From contig NW_019211458.1 in NCBI RefSeq assembly GCF_002443255.2, forward strand, positions 36,568,165 through 36,632,164: a DNA stretch of 64,000 nt. Reading direction: 5' to 3'. Positions 1-13,409 of this stretch are shown piece by piece. Position 1 is the stretch's first letter, and each line of letters begins with the position of its first letter. The translations under genes and the position numbers were made by a program. Source of the DNA: Varroa destructor. Lineage: Eukaryota > Arthropoda > Arachnida > Mesostigmata > Varroidae. A model generated the notes under the pieces. That model was not told the DNA's origin, made no database searches, and worked only from the letters and a program-made list of their open reading frames with translations.

Positions 1-1640
1 TGAATTCAAATCGATAGGCTTATGAGCATGTTTTGGCTAGTCATTTGCCACCGTATGATCTGGGTTCTAAACGGACAGTGCGGTCAAAGAGATACTCAGA
101 TCCGCGTCACCCATGGGTATTGCCTAACACTCCCAAAGTCAAACGAGATATACACTGGTCAGAAATCGTTGACAGTCACCCGGGAATTGGCCAGGGGAGC
201 CTATTAATAACAGGAAAATATTGTTGAATTAAAGCATACATAACAGGGAGTAACAGAGGAAGGACAGATTGATATTTCCAGCCAGCTAGAATTTATTAGA
301 CGAGTCATAGTAGCAAGAAAATCTACGTTCGCTAGAACTGATTACAAATAGATAATTTCTGTCACCTTTGTAACTTAGAAAAACATGACAATGAATGTTG
401 GAAGACTTTCTTAGTTTCCGCTGCTATATGAAAAATGAACTTAACCCCTTTTCTATGTACATTGTTCACGTGAAAGATCTGCGTTTATGTAGATCTACTA
501 TTCGGAGTTGTCTAGGGCGATGACGGTAAAATAGGTGAGAAAAAAGCTATTTGGACGGACAAAGATGCGTCAAATAACGAGAAGATGCCCTGTGCTTCAC
601 CCATGTCGCTTGCACTGTAGTGTATAACCTCACGGTATTCCTCGAAATTGGAAGCGTGCTGATAGTCAACAATAGTATCGAGCTGCCAAAGAAACTGCAA
701 CATAATTATAAGGCGCAAACATTACTTGCGGTGAACCTCTACAGTAATTTCGATTAGCAATAAAATTTAAACAACGTTTAATAATACATCTGTTTTCAAG
801 AGTTTGCCCTCCGATGAACATAAACGCAAGCAATATTTTTTAATCGCTTTTTATCAATGCCTACGCGTTGTATGAGATTTTACTTAGACGGATTCAGTAC
901 TCGATAAACAAATATAAATTACATTAAAATTGCAATATTTATACATTTGTGCATCCAATGTAACGCTTTAATTTAGTCAACTATTTATTTTGTAAGTGTT
1001 GTCCTATTGGGAACGCCGTAGGGACTACAACAGTAGTTTGCGATAGTTTATGTCGTCCTTTTCTCAATCGCTTCGAAAGATACAGCAACCATTGTCTGGC
1101 GGAGCTAATCCCCTAACTACACGTTCCTGTTCTTTCTCAATACTTCGCTAAAGCAGAGTGTTTCTAGTCTTTATGCTGAAGCCGTTAGGCATTGCTCCAT
1201 ATTGCATATAGGTAAGGTACTATTCGACAATAGTGTCTACAGGCATCAGAAAAAAAAGTGATACAAACCTTATATTTGCCTCCGTTTGACAGCTCCTCGT
1301 TGAATACTTACACTGGTCAATGTTGGCCCATTTTCACTTATCGATCCATTGATAAGCTGCTTTCCGCCGACATAAGTCGCGGTCGTTTACACATATTTCG
1401 ACAATCAGGAAAAAGTCTTAGTGGACAATAATATTAATACCGCCATAGAGAACATATGGAAACTTGTTTCATAGTGATAGGCTACGTGCTCTAGCTTTAG
1501 TATACAGAATGAAGCTCAGCGTACGCATCTGCATAAACCTTTAATAACAGCAAATGATGCAACTGACCGTCCTCGTGACGTTGTAGGAGTATTATTTGTA
1601 GGGTAGTTGAGTTCGTCCATAATGCGATGTGCCGACGGAA

Positions 1641-1659
1641 CCCCCACCCCACCCCACCC
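1641..1659 (-). other. G-quadruplex candidate
   Basis: The plus strand is a C-rich run with four C3-5 blocks separated by single A bases. The minus strand therefore has four G blocks with one-base loops, the most stable quadruplex type. Confidence 0.7.
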
Positions 1660-2637
1660 ACGGATCAACTTCTTCGTGCCCTTCTGCAAACGCCTGATCA
1701 GATAAATGAGACAACAAAATAAGGCTACAGGGTATTCGAAAATTCAAGCGGTATTCTGACTTGCGACACGATTGCGTGACTCGTTGAATACTCTATACGT
1801 AGATAAAATAAACTCGGCACCTTTTAAGTAAAGTTGTATCAAGACGGACAGCGAGACGTATTCGTTCTGTGCCACAATTTCCGTGATGTTTTGCTTTTCG
1901 GTATTTGCCTAAAGCGAGTAACCTTCGGCCGAGATCAGAGCGACTACGGCGTAAAAACTCCCATCGGTCCAAGCCTAGTTCAGATCGAAAATGCTATACC
2001 TACTGAATCTCTTGTGACTCAGATTAAAAAGACAATTATACAGGTAAACAAAAATTACTATTCCGTTACACGTTTTTAGTGAAGTATCGTGTATAATTAA
2101 GCTAAACAACTAAAACACACAGCTGCCGCACAAGGTTAACCTGAAATGTGTCGTCTGTTACTCGTGAGAGAAACCAATTTGTTGAATGTAGTTCATCATC
2201 ATGACAGAGGCCTGGCCAAGTATCGCCAATGGCAGCACCACTTAACCTTATCTTCGAAATTTAAGTGAATTGTGCACTCCGTAGCCGTAAATAAAATACT
2301 TTTGAGTCACCCTATTTCTAATAGATAACAACACCTACCCATATGTATATAAGGGCAAAATTTATAGTCTACTTGATGATCGTTAATGCAACTGTATTGC
2401 GACATCAGTGAAAAATAGCCGCTAGTAAGGTATTGCACAACAGACCTGTATAGATTTGGCCTATTCGTATCGTGGCAATCAGTTTTCGCATACTCGCTGA
2501 ACAGAGTGAAAAATTGTTATGTTGCTTCCAATAGGCCACTTTAACGTTGCTAAGTTAGTCAAGGTAACTTCAGTTTTCCAGTAAACGACACCATCCCAAG
2601 AAACAAGTCTAGTACAAGCACCGGCAACGATAGCGTG

Positions 2638-2672
<35 letters not shown>
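2638..2672. repeat. (TCA)n microsatellite
   Basis: An uninterrupted trinucleotide run of about 11.5 units. Confidence 0.95.
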
Positions 2673-5169
2673 GGCATATAATTTTTTTGCGGCAATCACC
2701 CATATCGCACCCTTTTTGTATCGCACACTTTATCTGCGTAAATATTTTTACTAATTTCCACAATGAAGGAGACAGAGCGCGGTCACTAGGCCTCTTTTGT
2801 GCCTGTTACAGCAACAACTGAGCATCTGAACCGTGATGATGGCAGAGTCCTAGAGCCTTATATATATATGTAGCACAAAATGACGACCTTGACCAAGTAT
2901 TACAATGTAACTGTTCGTATCTTTCGAATTGAATGAGCAGGTTGATTTTCGGAAACAGAGTTCTAAATAGGGAAGTGTGCCCATTTCGAATTTCCGAAAA
3001 AAATTTATTTATATTAGGAGACAAATTAAGTTAATGTATTTTAGAAGAGAAGCTATTGTATTATTTTTTAGAGCAAGGTTTGACGTTCACGGTGACATCT
3101 GTCCGAAGAACCTTTGCCCTGAGATTAAAATGGTATTTGGGTGACATATACTTCCGCCACACGATAATGATACTCTTACTGACCTATATCACACCTCCAC
3201 ATATTCATCAATTTTCACGTAATCCCTATATGGTTTAATCTGTGTTTTATACCAAACAGATCAAGGTTTCAAATGTGGATTTAGTAATAAAAATTGATAA
3301 CTGGCTTTTTATATGCCCGGTTCACTTTGTCCGAAAAGGCTGTGTACGTTTTTAAGTCTTCACAGCTTTTCCTTTGATCTTAGTTATTAAACAGACACTG
3401 GTGGGAACCCATCGAGTATGCAATGCCAGCTCGAAGTTGGCCTATACCAAATGCCGATTGTACAAAAGCAGTAAACTGGGTATAGCCAAATGACAATAAA
3501 ATATATGCTCGACTATCGTATCCCGATTAAACATATACGATTATTAAACAAAGTAGAATGGACATAATTTATAGACACCATTCTTGAAGTCGTGTAATTT
3601 ATATAGTATGATCAAATCTACGTGTTTATTTCTCGAGGGTCAGTTGCAAAACAATTAACGCTTCGTTATTGAGTACCGAAATATTTAAAGAAGAGGGACC
3701 CCTGTCATATTCTACTCGAGACGGGGCTAACGATGACGCGCTTGGAGGACAGAGAGTTCTATGCTGTTAGAGTTAGAAAGTCGGTTGACCTGGAAAACAG
3801 AGGAGACGTAGCAGCTTTGAAGTCCGTAATGAGTCTCTTCAAATTGAGGCACATTGTAATTTCAATGAACGAAGAAAAGACTAAATTATTTCTATTTAGC
3901 TATCTTGTCGACACTTTGCGATATTTTTTAGATACACGATATTTTTGAGAGAGTCCTTCCTTTATGTAAAGGAAAAAAACTACCAAGTTCTTACTCTTGT
4001 CGTAAAGAAAACAGAAAGACACTGTTATAGGCAGATCGTTGTAACAAACAAAATAAGGCAGGCACATAATGGAACAACATATCTACATAAAAATAGATCT
4101 GAGTACTTAGCAAAAATGTTAACAATACATTTAAAGTTTTCGTGATAACTAAGAAGAAGACTAAAATTACAGTATACGCGCTAAACGGTGCCAGTGTATC
4201 ATCAATATCTTATAAAAATGCCGAACAGACATCAAGCTTGGATAGTAGAAAAGAATCGGAATGTAATAATAGCATAGATCAAGAGCGGACCCTTATTGAC
4301 GAGAATATTAATATATATATTAGCACGGAAAGCTTTTTTCAAAATTAAACCAACTTTAAAATTAAACAAGAATTGTTACAAGTCAAAGTAAAAATATATC
4401 AAGAAAGCCAATAGAACTTAAGGAAAGATATATGATGATGCGCGAACTGGTGCCTCGAGCGAGAATACGAGAGTATCTCCTTGTAGCAGAGTATGCTATT
4501 TAGCTTAACATCCAGTGAAGACATTGGTTAAAAATTTCTACTAGTATCAGTAAAAAATTGAATTTGAATTGATTTTTTAACATCAAAATGGCTGAGTACA
4601 ACGAGTATCATTGCAAAGCTAACGACTATATTCACTCTGTTAAAGCCTTATGGGGCGGACGAAATGCTTAGATAGGCTTCACTTACAAAAACTATAATGG
4701 ATGATTTTTTCCACACAGACATGCGACTCGGCCTATTTAATGAATAGTCGTTTCGTAGTCAAATTATTTGCTGATATTATTACAAAGCATACTAAAGGTA
4801 GGGACCACTTTTTCCAAGAAGAAAACAAAGAGGCCAGACGGTTTAAAAGCTATTGTAAAACACAGCAAAATACATTTATTTTCACCACTTTCCTTTACAA
4901 GACGCTCGTAGAAAATCAATTTGGCCTTCCATGAGCGTGACTTTGTATTTTCACAGAAATCACTTTTTTCTCATTATCACTCTAGATTATGTGATATTAC
5001 TATTTATAACACTTTACCCCGTTAGCAATGCTTACTTGACGTGTACTGCAAACATTTAGCGTAAAATAGCTAAAGGATTAATTGCACTCATGAGCTTCCA
5101 GTTGATCACCGCTGTAGGTCTTCCTTAATCCAGCGCAACTGCTGCTCATTATCTAGTCAACTTCGTGTG

Positions 5170-5300
5170 TGCCTAGTGCAGCTGTGACGACGCAGGTGTG
5201 CAAGGCCATCGCCTTCCATCAGACGGCTGACTCCCAGCACGAAACGAAATTTGTCTGTCGATGCCCAGGTTCGAACCTAAACCACAACGTCTCCCTAGGA
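5170..5300 (+). repeat. tRNA-like SINE head with pol III B box
   Basis: A consensus B box GGTTCGAACC lies at 5268-5277, about 75 bases after an A-box-like stretch (gtgacgacgcaggtgtgcaa). The stretch between them is GC-richer than its flanks. The region does not fold as a tRNA and continues into non-tRNA sequence, as in a tRNA-derived SINE. Confidence 0.4.
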
Positions 5301-7924
5301 ATAGCGGCAAATACATTACCCAGCAAGCTATCCACCGTCGTTGAACCTTCCTGCGGCAAATTTATGATAGCGTTTGCAGGGGATACACCGAAACAATGAC
5401 TGAGCATTTAGGGCTACTATAGAGAATTTGATGAGTTAGATAATTAACTAATGTACGAGCAGATTCCTTATTCTTCTAATCGAGTTGCCTTGTGAAGGTT
5501 AGGCGACAACTAAAACGAAAAAAGTTTTACGTAAGACTCAATAAAAAACAAACTATACTAGATCTATATTTTGTCGGATGACGCTAAGCTGCTTCATCTA
5601 TATTCAGCTTACCCAGTAAGCCACTCCCATATCTGCGGCTGGCTTTGTCAGGGAACCCTTAAGGCTTCGGCGACATAGCATAAACGTGACACTCAATTAA
5701 ACAATTTAATTCGCTGGAACACTGCCTGATACAAAGAGTAAAATATTACAAGAAAACTAATGTACCTAGAGAGGACCGAGCCACGATAGTCTGGTTAAAG
5801 CATAGATATCAGGAAAAAGATCACTGGTCATTTGTTGCGCAATTTAGGTTAAAAGAAAAATCATCTTGTGTGCATCATGTGAAATAAGCTCACAACATGC
5901 TGGCAAGTACAAGACCTCAAGGCGCAAAACACAATTAAGCTTATTAAGTTAAAGAACAGAATAAACCGTTACGTCATGAGTTATCATTAATGGCTTCGAA
6001 GTTAGGAACATTGATCTAATAATCAAGCCCAAGTGGTAATTTCGTCAATGTTGCAAAAAAACTGCTGCCAGTCCGGACATCGACGATACTAAAATCCTTA
6101 CGAATTGCTCGGGAATAGATAGCCTTTTAAGTATTAAGATTGGTATATCTAGTTTACTCAAGCTTATTTGCGAAGTCAGTGATATGAGTACTGATGATGG
6201 AATACTAAACTGTACAATAAAATGAAATCCTAACACCTATTCCAGATCCTGTACAAACTCCATCTTAATAAAGCTTTTTAGGAGAGGTGTGATAGCTCTT
6301 GTAGACAAAAGTTGCGATTTCGGTGATTACCGACCATTACCAGTGCCGACTGCTTTAGGCGGATCAATGCAGGAAGTCCTACATAATGAAGTAAGCAAAA
6401 TGCGTAAGATGCAATGATAACGGTTAGATTTCTTAGGCAAGCCAGAGGAAAAGTAGCAGTAGTAATATTTTCAAGCCCCGAATTAACAAACTGTATTATT
6501 CTGGCCTAGACCATATAGACAGAAAATTTATTTACATACGAGTAATTACGACCTGTAGAAACAGCCTAAACTAAGTAGCTCGAGTGTTGCTTGTAGAACC
6601 GCCGGTAGACGTCCTTCCGTCACGTACCGTTTTTGGACCCAATGTGACGATGTTAATGCCACCGCAAGCAGCGATCGACTCAAATACAAGCCCGAAGCTT
6701 GCATGCTCAGTCTGTAATGCAAACAAATGCAAATGAAAAGTAGGGCGGTGGAATTCGGTATTGTATAGTGAAGAGTTAGAGAGAAGTTACCTCTGATTTA
6801 ATTAAACTACCCATAAAGAGAAGCTTTTTAGCTTATAGGCTTGCAAATCTTGTACAAGTATTTCCTGAACTAATCTTACACACTAAAATATACCTAAGGT
6901 GGGAGAAAAGCTTCAGACTGTTGTTAATCAGTTTCGATGGCCTATTTATAGTTTACCTGCCCTTTAAGACCAAAGGTGACATAACCGGATGAAAAGCTGT
7001 TGCCATGTCCCCTCAAGACTATACAGCGTTACAAGTCTGAGTTTATTAATGTTTCATCTCCCAGATCATTGCCAAACAGACTCGTCTATCACATAAATGG
7101 TATCTTGCTAAATGAAAGGGGTTAGTTACATGATGTATTAGGATTAAATAAAAACAACTTTGCCCAATGGTATCCGACCCCTTTGATAAAACAATTGCTA
7201 AGACGCCATCAAGAAAAATAGTTTACATAACAACTATTTACACAATAATGTTCGAGACTATTCTATCATTTTGGCCAAAGTAAAAAAAGTTTTTCCTTTT
7301 GGATAAATAATTTGCCGAGCGGACTTATGCTGAAGCCTTGTAAAGAAATGTATATGCCACTTTTACGCACACTACGAACATCTTGTAAATAGCTTCTTAA
7401 ACATCCGACGCTGCATAAATCGTATCCATTTACGCTCCTGCTTTCCTTCTTCAGCATATTGATTTAAAAATTCATACTTCGTAGGATGACGATGAATCGA
7501 TGATTTTCTTCACGCCACACTCAAGGCAAAGCCGCCAGAGACCTTTGTGTCTGGCTTCGTTCAAATGTAGCAAGTTATCAAGACATCAGGCAGACAATCT
7601 CAATCGATAATCCTGAGTCTTAAATATATATATTCGTTTTTAATGCACCAGGACTTTTTCGTCTGTTCTTGACCTGCTTGGCCGAATTGGGCTATCGACT
7701 TGTCTTTCACAGGATTGCATAAGCAGCTTATGGCTGCTTTATTGCAGGCTCCTAATGCAAGGAAGACGCCCATATACAACATATTATATGTTCTATTTGT
7801 AAAGTGGTTTAATATATAAACATACGCATTTCTTGTACAAATGAGCTCCTCGAGGACCAAAATACCTTAGAGATTTTTTTTTACCAACAATTAGTTCATC
7901 TATGAGCTATGTGAAATCTCACAC
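5301..7924. other. No confident gene; possible later exons of the 7925-8657 gene
   Basis: Most of it is featureless and AT-rich. On the minus strand near 7758-7684 and 7575-7390 there are short frames that look exon-like (ACNKAAISCLCNPVKDK; LNEARHKGLWRLCLECG; YEFLNQYAEEGKQERKW), but I could not join them with consistent phase. Confidence 0.35.
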
Positions 7925-8657
7925 GTTAGACTTCGAGTGAATATTTTGTGTTTGCCTAAATATCAAGTCTGTGACACGAAAGTCGTGCAGTTTATATCGT
8001 AGCTTTTTCACATCTGCCTTTAGCTCGGAGTTTTCGTCCGTCATTTTCGTGACTGAGATGGCAATACTGCATCATGAGCCGTAAGCGGCATCAAGTGCTA
8101 CGTTTGATGCAACCAGCAGGTACGGAACGTGCTTCTCATCACGTATTAACAAGGCATGCCAAACTAAAATGATTGGGTATAGTTTAATACATAACATAAT
8201 AGTTGCCGCTATGACGACCAGGTCCGACAGACTTCGATATACTGTTTTAGTCTTTACAAAGTTTTCTTAAAAGTGTATATTTGGCATACAACATCGAGAA
8301 TCTTTGCTGATACTTCTCTATCGGCTAAAGGATAGGTAGCGAAAACGTTCCCTGCTTCAGCCGACAATGTTGAAGTTTGCTAGTAATCATTTGTATGTGT
8401 ATGCGTTTTGCATTCGAACACAATCTAAATATCACATATATCATACGTAGATTTGAGGTAATGCCAGCGTAGTCGTACGTAGATGGAGTGTGCTTTCCCA
8501 GGATTTCCCCAAACCATGAAGCAACTGCCACCACTTGCAGAAGTCGTCGCACACCACCTCCAGCAATGAGATTTTTCAAGCCAATCGGCTCCTCCAATTG
8601 CGCAACAAGCTGCCCAGTAAACTTGTGCTTCTCTTGACGCATTAAGTTCTCATTCAT
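7925..8657 (-). CDS. Hypothetical protein, 5' end, with a coiled-coil segment
   Basis: A leader exon begins at 8689 after tttttgcag. The ATG at 8657 (context aaaaATGA) has an in-frame stop upstream, fixing the start. Exon 8657-8447 encodes 70 residues beginning MNENLMRQEKHKFTGQLVAQ and containing LIAGGGVRRLLQVVAVASWF. A GTATGA donor in phase 1 joins exon 8052-7925 (acceptor atctcag), which reads TKMTDENSELKADVKKLRYK, a short heptad-like coiled coil. The rest of the gene is not found with confidence. Open stretches with splice-like ends near 7758-7684 and 7575-7390 could be later exons. The family is not recognised. Confidence 0.4.
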
Positions 8658-9656
8658 TTTTCCCACTCAGATTGTCTCTTCCTTCGACTCTGCAAAAAGC
8701 ATACGATAATTTGTTATTACAAACACTTGCTGAAGTATCGATTTCAGCTAGCTGTTTCTATTAATACGTATTGATTATCAGTCTTATTGTTACTATTTTT
8801 TTACACTTCTATAACAGTTGTAGAGTTTAGCAAGCTCGTGATTTTAATAAAGATATAATTACTAAAGATCGAAATTAAGTATCTTTGTGCGTTGCTTGCG
8901 TAAGTATCTATTCGAATTCACTTCATGCCCCCTTTATAGAAAAAAAATGGCAAATTTCTTATCTGGGTTAATTGATCTTCACAGCAATCGTTAAATAGGC
9001 AATATTCAGGCATGGTGATTATAGCAGTCATCAACGAAGACCTGCGCAACGCATAAGGGACTGTCGCGCGTTCGATTCATAAATGAAAATTTATTTGAAT
9101 TACTAACATAATCTCGTCGTACAATTACGCTGGACCAGTGTAAATGGCAGTACAATATGCCTATTTATCAGCATCCGGGGAAAATCAAGACTTATTTTGC
9201 ATTCCCTTCAGCCAGCCAGAGCTGCAGAAGGGAATAAAGAGCAAGACTGATGATAACAAGGTGAAAATAGGGTGCATATAGAGAAGGGCGGAAGAAAGGG
9301 GGCCCTTTCGGTGAAAATTGCTCTTGTACAAAGTCTCATTTAAGGCGAGTATAATGAAAACGTATCACGCATATATATTTTAACACCCCCCAAAAAAAAC
9401 AACAACTTTACAAACTTCCCATTGAAAACCATTGTATCCTACATATATGCTATTTCAAGAAAGCAAAACCAAAACTTAACGCATCCTCTTAATTGTATAA
9501 TAGATAATTACAGACAGGTTAGTTCTAGTTACTAAGATGGCTGTGTACATAATCAAACATACAATTGCCCTAGGTTCATCTAGTCTAAGTCATAGGCTGC
9601 ACTCAGCTTTCGATAGGAGTTGATAATTCGCTACTGTGCTGTGCGATACAAAAAAA

Positions 9657-10102
9657 TCAACTAACTTTTTTTGTATCTTTTGCGGCGCTAACATACAGAA
9701 GAAAAAGTGGCAAGAAACAAAACAGGCAACCCTTTTTCGAGCGTAAATACATTTTCGTAATTTGTAATAGAGTAATCGTATGAAAAAGCCTAGCTCCCTT
9801 GCTTTCTGAATTCATATCAGATTTATCTGAAGAAGTTACAACGTGGACATCCATTCTTACACCTCAGTGTGATACATGTCACTATTTTCGTACAATTTGA
9901 AAAGTACATCTTTTTGATACGTGAGCAGCAGACGCTACATAGTTTACACATGCTTTACATAAAACGCTTCCGATGAATACCCAAAGCCAGAGGTGACTAG
10001 TCCTACTGAATCGGAGTGGAATTCGCAGGCGCGGAATGTAGCGGCTAACCCAGTATAGTGCTTTTCTATCATTTTTAGCCCAGTTTAGATACGCCACTTC
10101 CA
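9657..10102 (-). CDS. Hypothetical membrane-like protein, C-terminal two exons
   Basis: Exon 10102-9950 follows an excellent pyrimidine tract (tttttgtctttacactttttag) and encodes EVAYLNWAKNDRKALYW, then HLWLWVFIGSVLCKA. A GTGTAA donor in phase 1 joins exon 9826-9657 (acceptor aacttcttcag), which encodes KSDMNSESKGARLF, then GCLFCFLPLFLLYVSAAK, and a stop. Two hydrophobic stretches suggest membrane segments. No 5' exons are identified and no family is recognised. The GTGTAA donor is weak, so exon 1 could instead end at 9981. Confidence 0.3.
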
Positions 10103-10496
10103 CTAAAAAGTGTAAAGACAAAAATATGTCGTCCAACTGATCCAAGCTCAGCTCGTATTTAAGCGTATTTTTGGTAAGCGAAGAACTACATAGCTTATGT
10201 ATATATTTGTTTAGTTAAAAGTATAGATAGGTACCTCTTTCATTTTAAAAGGATAGAGGGAATCTGCCATCGCGGCGCACGATTTCCTGAATGATTTCTT
10301 CGTTAAGGGCGATGTCTATACAGAGTTAATCCAGAATTACTTCACCTGCTACTTCATTTCAAAAGAAAGCTTTACTTCACCTGTATACCTGACATCATCT
10401 GCAGGATTGCCACTACGGTAGAACCGACAATCTGAAATCATTTTAGATTTATTCATTCAATTTTCATTTTTGTCGGTTGACGTTTACCAACATCGG

Positions 10497-10600
10497 AGAA
10501 GCGAGTGGAGCTATCTGGGTTGTTAATACTCTCGAAGTCCGTCACCCTGATAACCAGGAGCATCGGCCACCATTGGTTCAAATTCCAGGGTCGGCAAATA
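10497..10600 (+). repeat. Second tRNA-like SINE head, different family
   Basis: A B-box-like GGTTCAAATTCC lies at 10575-10586, with an A-box-like gagctatctgggttgttaat upstream. The spacing and GC-rich character fit a tRNA-derived SINE. The 144-codon open frame through 10477-10911 is best explained as chance within or beyond this repeat, since the reverse strand is also open here and neither product looks like a protein family. Confidence 0.4.
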
Positions 10601-12066
10601 GTTGCCACGGGATACTGTTATCGTACTGCCCCATAAATGGCATGGAAAAACTACCAAGTTACGAGCCCATAATCGCTGATAAGAGACATGGCATATGGCT
10701 AACGCGTACACCTACTAACGTATATCTGCCTTTTGTGGGTTTCGACGAGGGACTGAAAAAGTTCAGTTATGCCTTGGGTACTCTTCAAATATCCTCTGTA
10801 GTAACAGACACCACACAGTTCGTATCCGGGCTGATCCAACATATAGGTTACATAGGCTACGAGCCAGCCACAAGTTCAAGAAAGGCAAATTCAATGAATG
10901 GCAGTCCATAATTTGTATTAATAAAAGAAAACAATATTGTGTTCGCTCGTAGGCGACGCTTGGAACTAATGCGAGTTAAGCAAAAATGATTTGTTAGTAT
11001 CAAAGTTTCGATGAGTTTAACACAGTGTATATAACTAATGATGAGCCGTTTGGGTTAGTAACTGAATAAGGTATCTCGATTGTTTTTAATCAGGAAAAAA
11101 ATCGGTTAAGCCAAAATTACGTAATCGTGGAAATTCTGCTATTACATCTAACATACTTATCATATCTGATGAGCTTTGACAAGAATGAATGTTCTCGTTC
11201 GAAATATCTTACAGAATTAAATAAATAAAAAAAGCTACCTTTTGTAGATCCCCACCATTTTACGTCATGTTCGCGCCTGATCTAGGTGGCAACATGTACA
11301 CGAAATTCTCAAAGCAATTCTTTCACTTTTACTTTTACTACAGTGGTGACACACTACGAAAAAGATCTATCTTCAATGACCTGACTGAAACCGATAAATT
11401 CAAAATCCTATTTAAGGTCTTTGTTGAGACGACACTGATTTTCAGTTTTTTGTATCAATTTCGAAAACTTGCTTGCGTAAAATAATACCTGCTTTGTTAT
11501 AATATGCTTGATGGGATAGCGTATCCAATAATTCTCGGAAGAACAGGGTCTCTTTAAGTTCAAAGGGCACATGCGAGCCGTCTCGTACGCTCAAATTTCT
11601 TGAAACGTTAACAAATTAAGTATTTATAGTAAATAAGTAAGTAAACAATTAAGTATTTGCTAATTTTATCGTTCTTATATCGTGTCCATCAACGTCATAT
11701 CTCGACGACCTCAAATACACGCCGTTCACTAGACTAATTATAGAATTGGTAGACAAGCTTCCTATTTCTAAATAATGCCATATTACATATGTTTACATAT
11801 GTGAAAAACAAGCGACAATTTTAAGGAGAACGATTCAAAGACATAAACGTTTTTATTTACTTCTACATTATTTCATAGATATTCACTATGCACTAAACTG
11901 AATTTATATTTTACACATTCATAAAAATTACAAATTAAAAAAACTAGCCAGTAATTCAGGTGCGGACATCGCATCGAAGACAGTGTATTCCAGTTCTCGA
12001 CTGATTGCGGTTTCGCCAACCAACCTTCCCGTTTTTCGCCATTCCTAATTTAGCAAAGGTCGCGAT
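10601..12066. other. No supportable gene
   Basis: SINE-flanking and AT-rich intergenic sequence. A small tandem duplication of aattaagtattt lies near 11613-11660. Confidence 0.5.
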
Positions 12067-13409
12067 TTACATGAAAGGGAGCAAAAAAAAAATAAACAAA
12101 AACACTACTACATGTATCAGAGGCATCAATATCAAAACGTAACTTGCAGAAATAGAACGCAAAGGGCACGAATAGGACAAGCTATTCCAGCACACTAAGA
12201 GAAACCTCTATTGATGGTCATCACAGAGGTTTGAATGTCTAGATTCACTGCCATGTAGCATTTGTGGAGATGAAGGTTGGTTAAGTTAATTCCAACATAA
12301 ATTAATTGACTTGTCATACTAACGACATGTTAAACATGGTAAATACAATAAACGGAGCACACTTACTATTTTTAGCTTTCGACGCCGAGCAAAGACTATT
12401 TTCCAGAAATAGGAGAATGAGACGTGCCAGGGCGTCTTGCGGTGGAGCAATCTGTTGTCGACAACGGTCTCACATCATCGTATGTATAAGGATCAACTGC
12501 TGCTCGACTAGATTTTATGGTTCTCCGCAAGTGTCGTACACTACGCTGCTCGAATAAACCAACAATTTTTGAATGTCATAATTGTCCAAAGTACGTTAGC
12601 GACCCATAAAAACTAATTATCTTTACCCTGACTACACTGAAGCTTTTGCGTAGTTGATAAAACTTCCGAGACAAGGCACTGGGCTATACTATAATCGTTT
12701 TGCTTTTCGTAGGGGTTTGCTGTTCAAACATAAATCAACTGTTTATTTACACAAAAATTTAAGACCGAAAGACGAAATAGTAGCACAGTATTTTACGTGT
12801 AGCATTGACACATTTATCCATTATTTTGTACCTGCTTTAGTTTTAAAAGTTCTAGTTTTTGTGCAATATGTCGTTCCAAGACGCCAATCCTGCGGTACAG
12901 TTCATCAGCCTTGGCGGCGACATTTTCGCAAAGGTCACAACTCTCAACGCCTTCGCTAACTTCTTTTTCTGCTGTTTCCGTGACAACAGGAAAACGTTCA
13001 AGAACGCAAGACGCGTTCGAGTCTGACACTTCCGCTTTTCCGGCTTTGCTCACTTTTTCGCAACTAAAGACAATAAACAGGATTTGATTGCGACAAATCG
13101 TTTCTCGTACGTCGTTTATTACAACTTTATTGCGCATCTACAATTTCAACTGCCTCAAGTATTAGATAAAGTTAATTGGTCAAGGGAATCATCAAGTAAG
13201 TTAAATAAGCACTTTTCCGAGGTTGAAGTCAACGTTTGGCTGATCGAGGAGAATCATAGGTTTTTAAACTCCAACAATACATACCTTTTTTTAAGAAATA
13301 GGTGATCACCATGAAGCACGAAAATTTTCTGCGGACTTTTTGTAAAAAGATCAATAATTTCCTTTTTCGACCATACGCCTTCGTTTAAGCTTTCTATCAT
13401 CATGCGCAC
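12067..13409 (-). CDS. Hypothetical coiled-coil protein with a hydrophobic C-terminal tail
   Basis: Exons, all phase-consistent: 13409-13285 (MMIESLNEGVWSKKEIIDLF, then KIFVLHGDHLFLKK), 13063-12832 (acidic and Cys-containing, then ADELYRRIGVLERHIAQKLE, a coiled coil), 12451-12367 (IAPPQDALARLILLFLENSL) and 12194-12067 (ending in about 20 hydrophobic residues, VLILMPLIHVVVFLFIFFLL, then PFM and stop). A coiled coil plus a terminal hydrophobic segment suggests a tail-anchored membrane protein. The exon starting 13409 may have coding exons upstream that I did not find. An alternative terminal exon exists at 13239-13155. A second possible start for the coiled-coil part is the ATG at 13137, which is open into the 13063 exon. 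The family is not recognised. Confidence 0.45.
13155..13239 (-). CDS. Alternative terminal exon with polyadenylation signals
   Basis: After acceptor ctcctcgatcag, this exon completes the split codon left by the 13285 donor and reads QTLTSTSEKCLFNLLDDSLD and onward to a TGA at 13157-13155. Two AATAAA signals follow on the minus strand at 13131-13126 and 13120-13115. Splicing to this exon would give a short, tail-less isoform. Splicing to the 13063 exon gives the longer one. Confidence 0.4.

Larger units (their letters stand above)
1..5169. other. No supportable gene
   Basis: AT-rich sequence with short chance frames. Besides the C-rich tract and (TCA)n, the only oddity is 3733-4348, where three plus-strand frames run head to tail with 4-base overlaps. 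None matches a family I know. Confidence 0.5.

Noticed and set aside
10477..10911. 144-codon plus-strand frame
   Set aside because: It begins in a SINE-like head, the opposite strand is also open, and the product has no recognisable domain or splice context.
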